64,000 nucleotides of DNA from Candidatus Gastranaerophilales bacterium. GTDB lineage: Bacteria > Cyanobacteriota > Vampirovibrionia > Gastranaerophilales > Gastranaerophilaceae. A model generated the notes under the pieces. That model saw nothing but the letters and a program-made list of their open reading frames with translations. It was not told the origin of the DNA and ran no database searches. Location of the stretch: NCBI GenBank assembly GCA_928722015.1, contig CAKMWI010000011.1:62001-126000 (forward strand), written 5' to 3'. This document shows positions 1 to 7,489 of the stretch, piece by piece (position 1 is the stretch's first letter; the number at the start of each line of letters is the position of its first letter). The position numbers and the translations under genes were made by a program.

Positions 1-156
1 CATTGAATTATCATCTTTAAAATTATAAGAATACTTATTTAACTGAGTTTTGCGATAGCTTTCAAAAGCGTACTGAATTTCTTTTGCAAACTTTTTTCTA
101 AATTCTGGATATGTTATGTTTAATGTTTCTTTTGTAAGTTTATTTTTTAGAATCAT
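1..156 (-). CDS. Small mobile-element protein, 3' part outside window
   Basis: Reading leftwards from an ATG at 156, 52 codons stay open to the window edge. The start has a good GGAGGG Shine-Dalgarno eight bases upstream. The protein begins MILKNKLTKETLNITYPEFR and is nearly identical to the start of the 77-aa protein at 18808-19041, differing at only a few residues over 52. It is rich in Lys, Tyr and Phe. I recognise no family. It is therefore a second copy of a gene carried next to the Mu-type cluster, here in opposite orientation and beside a different (serine recombinase) element. Its C-terminal end lies beyond base 1. Confidence 0.75.
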   Translation of the reverse strand, partial: MILKNKLTKETLNITYPEFRKKFAKEIQYAFESYRKTQLNKYSYNFKDDNSM

Positions 157-321
157 CTGTACCCTCCAATGGCATAATAACTGCAAATTCATTTTTCAAG
201 TCTCATATTTTGTAGCAATACTCATCACTCTAGACTTTTTAAATATCAAGCAAAACCATTCAAAGCTTATCATTCAGACACAATTTATTATTTAATAAAT
301 GCCATTTTCATAAAATAAATA

Positions 322-330
322 TGCTATAAT
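322..330 (+). promoter_or_regulatory. Extended -10 promoter for the 106-aa gene
   Basis: TGCTATAAT matches the extended -10 consensus (TGnTATAAT) and no good -35 box is visible 17 bp upstream. Transcription would start near 337, leaving a very short leader that contains AAAAGGAG directly before the gene. Confidence 0.5.
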
Positions 331-348
331 TAACAAAAGGAGATGCAC

Positions 349-669
349 ATGACTATCAAATTTCCAATAAAATACAACAATCAGACTGTAACTAAAGAAA
401 TGTTTTTGGAAACATTGAATTATATTATTTGTTTTATTGAAAACCATTTTAATTGCGATTTAGAAATATATAGAAATGCATTGACTGTATTCAAATCAAT
501 GATTAAAGCTGCTAATGGTATAAATGATAGACGCCCAAATAAAGAATTGTGTAAACAAGCTTTTGATGTTCTTGAACAAATAAAAAATTTTAATGCAGAT
601 GAGAAAACAAAAAGACTAAATCGAGAAAAATGTGCTTGGTGTAAACTTATGATTGAAAAATTTTACTAG
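349..669 (+). CDS. Unknown 106-aa protein
   Basis: The ATG at 349 is preferred over the one at 343 because GGAG at 339-342 is six bases before it but would touch the other. The product (MTIKFPIKYNNQTVTKEMF...) is a soluble, probably helical, Lys/Asn-rich protein with four Cys residues, two of them as CAWC near the C-terminus. No signal peptide, membrane segment or recognised domain is visible. It lies upstream of the KAP NTPase, separated by about 90 bp, and may be a partner or simply element cargo. Function unknown. Confidence 0.55.
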   Translation: MTIKFPIKYNNQTVTKEMFLETLNYIICFIENHFNCDLEIYRNALTVFKSMIKAANGINDRRPNKELCKQAFDVLEQIKNFNADEKTKRLNREKCAWCKLMIEKFY

Positions 670-760
670 TTCTATTTAATATAAAAAATAATTAGAACTG
701 AGAAATTATCAGATAATATTTTTAATTATATTACTTTTTTATATTGGAGATTAAAAAATA

Positions 761-2083
761 ATGTTAGAATCAGCATTTGAAGATGATAAACTCGAAAGAA
801 AAACAATTGCAGAAAATTTTAAGAGTATATTATTGAATACAGATTTAAATGTTATTAGTGTTTCTGCACCTTGGGGTGGCGGTAAAACATATTTCATTCA
901 AAACCTTATTAAACTTATGAAAAATGATTCGATAAATATTTTGTACAATGCTTGGGAATCTGATTTTTATGAATCTCCATTAATACCACTATTTGTAGAG
1001 CTATTTAATGAATTAGAAAAAGTAGATATCAAAACAGAACTCGAAAAAGACATAAAATGGAGTAAAGAATTCGCTAAAAATATTTGTAAAAAGTCTTCAT
1101 TCCAAGTCGGTGTTAATTTAGGTGCTGTAAATTGTGCTGCAAATTTTGATCCAGATAAAAAAATGATTGATTCTGAATACATAGAATTAAAAGAAAAAAT
1201 GCAAGAATTCAAAAGTAAATTAACAAGTATTCAAACAAAACTCAATAAAAAAATTATTATATTTGTTGATGAATTAGACCGTTGTCATCCCATGTATACG
1301 ATTAAAACGCTTGAAATAATTAAACATTTCTTTGGTATTCCTAATATTATTTTTGTTTTATCTGTTGATAAGAAGCAAATAGAAAATTCTGTAAGACAAA
1401 TTTTTGGAGTCAACATAGGTAAAGAAAATGGCTATTTACGAAAATTTATTGATGTAGATTTTCAATTACCTATCCCTTCTATGGAACAGCTTGCGTATTA
1501 TAATTTAACTCAACTATGGAATAAAATTAATAAGTTTATAGAGGATGGACGCTATTATAATTATAAAATCCAAAAACATGTTGATTCTTTTGGATTTGAA
1601 AGAGATTTAGATGTAAATAGAGAACAAAGATATCTAAGTTCTCTAATTGCAGAAATATTAAACGTTTTAAAATTTTCAGCAAGAGATCTTGAAAAATTTT
1701 TTGTAAGGTTAAATTTAACCTTAGATATGTTATTAGAAAAAGATATTTTATTTATTGAGCCTGTAATATTATTTAATTTGTTGGCATTGAAAGATATTGA
1801 AGAAATAAATAATTATACAAAATTACACTCTTCTACTCTTATAGATAAACTTAATCAAATTTTACCCACTTGGAGAGGAATATTTTTTAAGTCTTATAAA
1901 ACTGAAATTGAAAATTATCACAAACAAATTCCAGTTAGCAATAATACAATAAGAGATAATGCTATAAGAATTAATAATTTATTAAAAAAACTTGTATCCA
2001 AAGATTTAAGAGTGCAAGAATTATATATCCAAAATTATCCAGAAAAAATAAAATTCATCCATAATTTTAATACTATGGAATAG
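761..2083 (+). CDS. KAP family P-loop NTPase
   Basis: A 440-aa ATPase of the KAP family (KAP_NTPase). The Walker A motif SAPWGGGKT is at residues 35-43 and the Walker B region is IIIFVDELDRCHP with Asp170, followed by a sensor-like FVLSVD. Many KAP proteins carry two membrane helices between Walker A and B; none is visible here, so this is a cytosolic form. Family members include PifA, the phage-exclusion protein of F plasmid, and KAP ATPases are common in defence islands. Its place beside a phage-type recombinase and DUF2924 suggests defence cargo of an integrative element; that role is inferred. A weak GGAG lies 14 bp before the ATG. Confidence 0.85.
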   Translation: MLESAFEDDKLERKTIAENFKSILLNTDLNVISVSAPWGGGKTYFIQNLIKLMKNDSINILYNAWESDFYESPLIPLFVELFNELEKVDIKTELEKDIKWSKEFAKNICKKSSFQVGVNLGAVNCAANFDPDKKMIDSEYIELKEKMQEFKSKLTSIQTKLNKKIIIFVDELDRCHPMYTIKTLEIIKHFFGIPNIIFVLSVDKKQIENSVRQIFGVNIGKENGYLRKFIDVDFQLPIPSMEQLAYYNLTQLWNKINKFIEDGRYYNYKIQKHVDSFGFERDLDVNREQRYLSSLIAEILNVLKFSARDLEKFFVRLNLTLDMLLEKDILFIEPVILFNLLALKDIEEINNYTKLHSSTLIDKLNQILPTWRGIFFKSYKTEIENYHKQIPVSNNTIRDNAIRINNLLKKLVSKDLRVQELYIQNYPEKIKFIHNFNTME

Positions 2084-2111
2084 TTCTTATAAAAGTTATT
2101 TTATACTTGTA

Positions 2112-2163
2112 AAAAAATCCTTTTGAGTGATGTATGTAACAACAAAACTTGAAAGGATTTTTT
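2112..2163 (+). promoter_or_regulatory. Inverted repeat that would mask the next gene's ribosome site
   Basis: AAAAAATCCTTT (2112-2123) and AAAGGATTTTTT (2152-2163) are perfect 12-bp arms separated by 28 bp. The right arm contains the GAAAGGA Shine-Dalgarno of the 49-aa gene, so in RNA this stem would hide it. GAGTGATGTATG between the arms matches a promoter-like motif seen before three other accessory genes. Confidence 0.45.
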
Positions 2164-2313
2164 ATGGCATATTTAGAAGATCTTATTAATACTTTAATGA
2201 AAATTAAAAACTTAGATCCTGAAAATAAAAGTGCAAATATTTATATTGCAGGTAAATATTTATTTATCCGAAGGCCAGATCAAGAAGATGGGTATTATAT
2301 TGAACTAAAATGA
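2164..2313 (+). CDS. Small acidic 49-aa protein
   Basis: ATG at 2164 with GAAAGGA six bases upstream; stop TGA at 2311-2313. The product starts MAYLEDLINTLMKIKNLDPE and ends in GYYIELK. It is of the size and style of small phage or element accessory proteins. No family recognised. It lies between the KAP NTPase and the DUF2924-recombinase pair. Confidence 0.5.
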   Translation: MAYLEDLINTLMKIKNLDPENKSANIYIAGKYLFIRRPDQEDGYYIELK

Positions 2314-2333
2314 TACAATTTGTGTCTTTACCC

Positions 2334-2362
2334 TTGATATTGCAAGAATAAAGAGCGATAAA
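2334..2362 (+). promoter_or_regulatory. Promoter of the DUF2924-recombinase pair
   Basis: TTGATA (2334-2339), a 17-bp spacer, then GATAAA (2357-2362). Upstream, TGATACAATTTG and TGTCTTT (2311-2329) are also present, in the same order and nearly the same spacing, before the small gene at 18409. The shared block could be an activator or repressor site. Confidence 0.55.
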
Positions 2363-2385
2363 TGCTAATACCTAAAGGATTTAAT

Positions 2386-2718
2386 ATGAATAATAAACTG
2401 CTTGATAGAAAAATGGAACGATGGAAAGAAAAATATCATGATTTTTCTCCAGAATTAAAGAAGCAAATAGATAAATTAGTTTTGAAATTTGAGGCTAAAT
2501 CCACTTTAATTGATTGTACTTTGAATACGATGCAATCAAAAGCTACACTAATAGGGAAGCGATTTCTAAGAGAATATAATGGAAAAATACATGAAGTAAA
2601 AGCTCTAGAACAAGGCTTTTATTATAATAATAAAATTTATAAAAGTCTTTCTGCAATTGCTTATGAAATTACTGGGACTAGATGGAACGGAAAAAGATTC
2701 TTCGGAGTATGTAAATGA
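2386..2718 (+). CDS. DUF2924 family protein
   Basis: 110 aa starting at the ATG at 2386, which has AAAGGA six bases upstream; the ATG at 2362 lies inside the likely -10 box. The C-terminal half carries the DUF2924 pattern: GKRFLREYNGKIHEVKALEQ, then GFYYNNKIYKSLSAIAYEIT and GTRWNGKRFFGV. DUF2924 proteins are found immediately upstream of phage-type serine recombinases, as here, where the last four bases (ATGA) overlap the recombinase start. It is probably a recombination accessory or directionality protein; this role is inferred from the constant pairing. Confidence 0.85.
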   Translation: MNNKLLDRKMERWKEKYHDFSPELKKQIDKLVLKFEAKSTLIDCTLNTMQSKATLIGKRFLREYNGKIHEVKALEQGFYYNNKIYKSLSAIAYEITGTRWNGKRFFGVCK

Positions 2719-4289
2719 TTAAAAAAATCAGATGCGCAATATATACTAGAAAATCATCAGAAGAAGGTCTTGAACAAGATTTTAACTCTCTTGATGCACA
2801 GAGAGAAGCTTGCGAATCTTATATTAATTCTCAAAAACACGAAGGTTGGATTCTAGTTAACAAACAATATAATGACGGAGGCTTTTCTGGTGGAACCATT
2901 GATAGACCAGCATTTAAAGAACTTTTAGAAGATATAAAAATGGATAAAATAGATATAGTTGTAGTTTATAAAGTTGACAGACTTACACGTTCATTAATGG
3001 ATTTCGCAAAAATTGTTGATATATTTGATAAACACGCAACTTCTTTTGTATCCATTACTCAACAGTTTAATACTACAACATCTATGGGGCGCTTAACTTT
3101 AAATATGTTATTGTCATTTGCACAATTTGAAAGGGAAGTTACAAGTGAAAGATTAAGAGATAAATTTGCTGCTTCTCGTAAAAAAGGAATGTTTCTTCAT
3201 GGCACAGCTCCAATAGGCTATAAAAAAGAAAACGGGACATTAATAGAAGTTCCAGAACAGGCAAAGATAGTTAGATTAATATTTAACAAATACTTAGAAC
3301 TCGGTTCAAGTATAAAACTTCAAAAATATCTAGAAGAAAATAATATAAAAACAGTGAATGGTAAAAATTTTAGTGTCGGACATATTTCAAAAATCCTAAA
3401 TAATAAAGTATATATTGGTAAAATTACCTATAAAAATGAAGAATATGAAGGCTTACATCTTGGTATTATTGATGTTGAGCTATTTAAACAAGTTCAAATG
3501 TGTCTGCAAAAAAATAAGAGAGAGAGAAAATATGCAACAAATAATCATCAATATGCTCTATTAAGTTCTAAATTATTTGATGATAAAGGAAACTATATGT
3601 CTCCTACATATAGTTATAATCGACATAAGAAGCGTTATCGTTATTATGTATCACAAGCTAATATCCAACATAAAAAAGACCTTGCGGGTTCAGTAAATAA
3701 AATTCCTGGAGATGAAATTGAAAACATTGTAAAACAGGAAATAGCAGCTTTTATTTCGAATAAAACTATAATTCAACCATATTTGAACAATTATGCATTA
3801 GAGGTCCAGAATAAAATTTTAAGTTCTCTTGAAGATTTAAAGCTCAATGATCAGATAATACGATTAATTGTACACAAAGTGACAATATCTAAAGACAATA
3901 TTGTATTAGAATTAAATAAAAACATAACAATTAAAATTTTAGAAAATATAACTTATAATAAAGAAATACCCATAAATATTCAAGATACTGAATGTATCAT
4001 AATTAAAAAAGATATAAAAATAATTTCAACTCCAAGCCATGGCAATAAACTAATTATAGGAGATGAAGTTAAATACAATTCTACTTTAATAAAAGCGATA
4101 ATAAAAGGCTTTTATTATTATAAATTATGGAAAGATGGAAAGTTATCTCCAGAACAGAAAAAGAGTTCATATGTTTATAGATTAATGAATTTAAGATTCT
4201 TACCTCCTAATATTGTAGAAGATGTTTTAAATGGAAGACAAGCTGCAGAAATTACTGTAAAAAAGCTACACAAGATTGCAAAACTTTAA
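2715..4289 (+). CDS. Large serine recombinase (phage-type integrase)
   Basis: 524 aa. The resolvase domain covers about residues 4-150, with the nucleophile Ser14 in YTRKSS and conserved VYKVDRLTRS and FAQFEREVTSERLRDK. The recombinase domain follows (about 165-270, with GYIKK-like and GKNFSVGHISKILNN). The usual Cys4 zinc ribbon is missing: the equivalent LFDDKGNYMSPTYS region has no Cys. The C-terminal part has the HTH-like tail typical of recombinases paired with DUF2924. It should integrate and excise the element. Being the last gene before the chromosomal efflux operon, it marks the element's right end; the attachment site should lie in 4290-4650. Confidence 0.9.
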   Translation: MIKKIRCAIYTRKSSEEGLEQDFNSLDAQREACESYINSQKHEGWILVNKQYNDGGFSGGTIDRPAFKELLEDIKMDKIDIVVVYKVDRLTRSLMDFAKIVDIFDKHATSFVSITQQFNTTTSMGRLTLNMLLSFAQFEREVTSERLRDKFAASRKKGMFLHGTAPIGYKKENGTLIEVPEQAKIVRLIFNKYLELGSSIKLQKYLEENNIKTVNGKNFSVGHISKILNNKVYIGKITYKNEEYEGLHLGIIDVELFKQVQMCLQKNKRERKYATNNHQYALLSSKLFDDKGNYMSPTYSYNRHKKRYRYYVSQANIQHKKDLAGSVNKIPGDEIENIVKQEIAAFISNKTIIQPYLNNYALEVQNKILSSLEDLKLNDQIIRLIVHKVTISKDNIVLELNKNITIKILENITYNKEIPINIQDTECIIIKKDIKIISTPSHGNKLIIGDEVKYNSTLIKAIIKGFYYYKLWKDGKLSPEQKKSSYVYRLMNLRFLPPNIVEDVLNGRQAAEITVKKLHKIAKL

Positions 4290-4658
4290 TAATTTTATTT
4301 ATTAATCTTTTTCTCGAAAATCTGAATAACGGGTCTTGATACTTTTGTTATAATAGATAATTTTAATACAAGCATCTATGTAATCTTAATTTGTAAAAAG
4401 TTTTTAGAAATGGAATAATTAACTAGATAAGCTTGCACTTCGAAAAATCTAGTCTGAGACTTTTTTGAATTTTCGGTATTGATTTTAACAAATTCACATA
4501 AATTAAGTCTCAAAATATGATATTAATAATTAAAAATGCCCGAAATTCGGGCATTTCTGTAAAGAAACACCGTAAATGATTATTTGTAACAGTTAAAATG
4601 ACTATCAGAAGATTTTTAGGCAAATTTTAATTATTACTATAAAAATATTTCTTACATC
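4290..4658. other. Gene-free stretch after the recombinase
   Basis: About 400 bp without a convincing ORF. It holds an inverted repeat CTAGAT/ATCTAG with 20 bp between the arms near 4425-4455 and a strong hairpin at 4534-4556. It is the expected place for the element's right attachment site, but with only one end in view the core cannot be defined. Confidence 0.4.
4534..4556. terminator. Hairpin, possible bidirectional terminator
   Basis: AAATGCCCGAA and TTCGGGCATTT are perfect 11-bp arms around a single base. The T run is short on the plus strand (CATTTCTG) and better on the minus strand (CATTTTTAATTA). It separates the recombinase from the tetR promoter. Confidence 0.5.
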
Positions 4659-4687
4659 TTGAATAAATCAAACGTTTGTTTTATAAT
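4659..4687 (+). promoter_or_regulatory. tetR-efflux promoter with overlapping operator
   Basis: TTGAAT (4659-4664), exactly 17 bp, then TATAAT (4682-4687). Between the boxes sits CAAACGTTTG (4669-4678), a perfect palindrome; with ATAAA and TTTAT flanks it forms a 22-bp dyad (4663-4684) with one mismatched pair, a typical TetR-family operator. The repressor gene starts only six bases after the -10 box, so it is probably autoregulated and leaderless. Confidence 0.8.
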
Positions 4688-4693
4688 AAAAGT

Positions 4694-5317
4694 ATGAAAC
4701 AGAAATTTGATGAAAATTCAAAAGAAAAAATTTTAAATACCGCGATTAAACTCTTTGCTCAAAAAGGCTTTGACGGTACAAGTATAAGAGAAATTTGCAA
4801 AAGTGCAAATATAAACATTTGTATGATTTCTTATTATTTTGGTGGCAAACAAGAATTGTATCAAGAAATAATTAGCAACTTGATAGAATCACAAAAAACT
4901 TATATGGAAAGTTTTTTGGATGTTAATGAAGATTTTTCTAATAAATCTAAAAAAGAACTTATTGAAAAACTTCAAACAGTCTTAGAAAAATTTATAGATT
5001 ACTTTTATTCAAATATTTCAAATGATTTGATTGCATTCTTAGTTAAAGAACAACAAAAAAGTGATTTTGAAATAAAACCTCCTGCAATAATTTATTTAAG
5101 AAGATTAGTTGCCGCAATATTAGACAAACCGGCTAACGACAAAGAGGTAATATTTAAAGTATTATTTTTAATATCACAAATAAATTCTCCTAAAATACTA
5201 ACCACATTTTCGCTTAAAGTATTAAATCAGACAGAATTTACAGATGAAGATATTCAAGTAATTAAAAATAATATCAAAACTTATGTGAAAGCAACTTTCG
5301 GAGATGTTGATGATTAA
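4694..5317 (+). CDS. TetR-family transcriptional regulator
   Basis: 207 aa from the ATG at 4694; the upstream TTG at 4676 would lie inside the operator. The N-terminal HTH is clear: ILNTAIKLFAQKGFDGTSIR, then EICKSANINICMISYYFGGKQELY (residues about 10-55). The rest is a helical ligand-binding domain. It heads an operon with outer-membrane, adaptor and ABC export genes, and its stop codon overlaps the next gene. The gene order matches E. coli CecR-YbhGFSR, so it probably represses this exporter through the dyad in its own promoter. No Shine-Dalgarno is present. Confidence 0.9.
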   Translation: MKQKFDENSKEKILNTAIKLFAQKGFDGTSIREICKSANINICMISYYFGGKQELYQEIISNLIESQKTYMESFLDVNEDFSNKSKKELIEKLQTVLEKFIDYFYSNISNDLIAFLVKEQQKSDFEIKPPAIIYLRRLVAAILDKPANDKEVIFKVLFLISQINSPKILTTFSLKVLNQTEFTDEDIQVIKNNIKTYVKATFGDVDD

Positions 5318-6629
5318 AAAAATAATTTCTGCATTTATTATACTTATTTGTTTAAGTCAAAGTGTTTTAGCTTACGATTATGCCAACTTGAATTTAGAAT
5401 TTTTTAATAAATTCAATGATAATAATTTAAATTATTATATAAATTATGCACTGGAAAACAACCATGAATTAAAGAAAACTGAATATAGAGTCGAGCAGTA
5501 TCGTCAGCAAGTGAAGTATTCTTTTTCTAAAGAATTGCCAACTTTTAGCGTTGGAGCAAATTATCTAGGGATACACACTCCTAAATTTGGAAGTTATGGG
5601 CTAAGTGATAACGCTTTTGTACTTCCTTTTGTCGCAAGTTATGAAGCTGATTTTTTATTAAAAAATAGGGATAAAACTAAAAGTTATAAAAAATCCTATG
5701 AAGCTGCAACTTATGAACAAAAAGCAGTGTATTTATCACTTCTCAGCGATTTAGCAACTGTTTACACAAATATTTTGCAATATGAAAATCTTATTTCAAA
5801 CCAAAGAAAAATTTTATCTAATAATGAAAAAATATTATTACATAGTCAAAAATTATTTAATCGTGGAATAATATCTACAAGTGAATTGAATAATTCAAAA
5901 AAACAAGTTGAAGATTCAAAAACTCAATTAAATAAGTTAGAAAAAGAGCAAAAAATCTTATTAATGCAACTGGCAATTCTTTCAGGTATTTCTCCTGAAA
6001 ACATTAACGATTTAAAATATAGTCATTTGAATAATTTTGAATATAGTGGAAATATACCAAATGAGATTGCTTCAGATGTAATTTTTTCTCGTCCTGATGT
6101 GATGGCTGCTGAAGCAAAGTTAGAAAAGGCAAAAATTGATATTCGTGTAGCCAGAAAAGAATTTTTCCCACGATTTAATATAACAGGAGTTTGGGCATTT
6201 AATACTATATTCCCCGGAAATTTCTTTTCTTGGGAATCTTCTTTAGCTTTACTTTTAGCCGGTGCAACTCAAGATATTTTTCAAGGGGGAAGAAAAGTTT
6301 CTAATTTGAGATTTCAAAAAGCTAAATATGAAGAACTTTTTGAAGATTACAAACAAACAGATTTAAACGCAATCAAAGAAGTAAACACAGCTCTTTGTTT
6401 TGTTAAATATGATACAAATACAGAGAAAAACGTTAAACAAAAATTATCTTATCAGAATACAAATTTCCAAAACGAGCAAAAGAAATATAACAGAGGAATA
6501 ATTTCTGCTATTGAGATTTTGGAAAGTGAAAATCAAAAACTTGCAGTAGAAAATGAACTTATAAAAGCAAAAACACAAAAGTTAATCAATTATTTTACAC
6601 TCTATAAAGCTGTTGGAGGTAAACTATGA
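5310..6629 (+). CDS. TolC-like outer membrane efflux protein
   Basis: 439 aa from the ATG at 5310, chosen because GGAG (5300-5303) is six bases before it. The N-terminal signal peptide MIKKIISAFIILICLSQSVLA ends in an Ala-type cleavage site. The body has the two repeated coiled-coil halves of outer membrane efflux proteins, including SRPDVMAAEAKLEKAKIDIRVARKEFFPRFNITG and a second EILESENQKLAVEN helix. It should form the outer-membrane duct of the exporter encoded downstream. Its first codons overlap tetR and its stop overlaps the adaptor gene (ATGA), so the genes are translationally coupled. It shows that the cell has an outer membrane. Confidence 0.9.
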   Translation: MIKKIISAFIILICLSQSVLAYDYANLNLEFFNKFNDNNLNYYINYALENNHELKKTEYRVEQYRQQVKYSFSKELPTFSVGANYLGIHTPKFGSYGLSDNAFVLPFVASYEADFLLKNRDKTKSYKKSYEAATYEQKAVYLSLLSDLATVYTNILQYENLISNQRKILSNNEKILLHSQKLFNRGIISTSELNNSKKQVEDSKTQLNKLEKEQKILLMQLAILSGISPENINDLKYSHLNNFEYSGNIPNEIASDVIFSRPDVMAAEAKLEKAKIDIRVARKEFFPRFNITGVWAFNTIFPGNFFSWESSLALLLAGATQDIFQGGRKVSNLRFQKAKYEELFEDYKQTDLNAIKEVNTALCFVKYDTNTEKNVKQKLSYQNTNFQNEQKKYNRGIISAIEILESENQKLAVENELIKAKTQKLINYFTLYKAVGGKL

Positions 6630-7489
6630 AAAAAATAATACCTATAATATTGATTTTAGTAATACTTGTATCTACAGGAATATTCTTCATTCTAAAAAAT
6701 AAGAAAAATCCTTTTGAGCTAACTTTGTACGGTAATATTGAAATTCGACAAGTTGACTTGAGTTTTCAAGTTTCAGGACAAATTGAAAAAATGCTTAAAG
6801 AAGAAGGCGACACCGTTAAGAAGGGGGAACTTGTTGCAACATTAGATAATAAAGATTACAACGCTAATCTTACAAAAGCAGATGCAGAAGTTTCAAGAAC
6901 ACTTGCACTATATAATGATGCAAAATCAAAATATGAAAGAAAAGCTCCTTTATGTTCTGACAACACAGTATCCCAAATGGAATGTGAAACTTTACTAAAT
7001 ACAAAAAACAAAGCTGATTCAGATTACAAAGCAGCATTAGCTAATAAACAATTTACCAAAAATCAACTTGATTATACAAAACTTTACGCTCCCGATGATG
7101 GTATTGTTACAGTAAGAGCCCAAGAGCCTGGAGCAACAGTTAATAAAAGTCAACCTATTTATACAGTTGCCAAAAACAAACCTGTTTGGATTAGAACTTA
7201 CATTAGCGAAAAGGATTTAGGAAATGTCAAGTACGGTCAAAAAGTTCAAGTCCTAACAGATACAATCGATCCTAATACAAAGAAAAACAGAGAATATGAA
7301 GGGCAAATCGGATATATTTCACCTGTTGCGGAATTTACACCAAAAACAGTTCAGACAACTGATTTAAGAACTGATTTAGTTTATCGAATAAGAGTCTATG
7401 TTGATAATATTGACGAATACTTACGTCAAGGTATGCCTGTAACTGTTAAAATCAATTTGGATAACAAAAATGCAAACGGTAATAATTAA
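6626..7489 (+). CDS. HlyD/YbhG-like membrane fusion protein
   Basis: 287 aa with an N-terminal membrane anchor (residues about 4-23), a lipoyl half-motif VSFQVSGQIEKMLKEEGDTV, a helical hairpin (about 75-140) and the second half YTKLYAPDDGIVTVRAQEPG, followed by a beta-barrel region. This is the periplasmic adaptor linking the ABC permeases to the outer-membrane duct. It overlaps the efflux gene upstream by four bases and the ATPase gene downstream by twenty. The length fits the short YbhG-type adaptors. Confidence 0.9.
   Translation: MKKIIPIILILVILVSTGIFFILKNKKNPFELTLYGNIEIRQVDLSFQVSGQIEKMLKEEGDTVKKGELVATLDNKDYNANLTKADAEVSRTLALYNDAKSKYERKAPLCSDNTVSQMECETLLNTKNKADSDYKAALANKQFTKNQLDYTKLYAPDDGIVTVRAQEPGATVNKSQPIYTVAKNKPVWIRTYISEKDLGNVKYGQKVQVLTDTIDPNTKKNREYEGQIGYISPVAEFTPKTVQTTDLRTDLVYRIRVYVDNIDEYLRQGMPVTVKINLDNKNANGNN

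Noticed and set aside
4290..4658. Exact attachment core of the serine recombinase
   Set aside because: Only one end of the element is in view, and short matches to 196-211 (a 10-mer in inverted order) are no better than chance.
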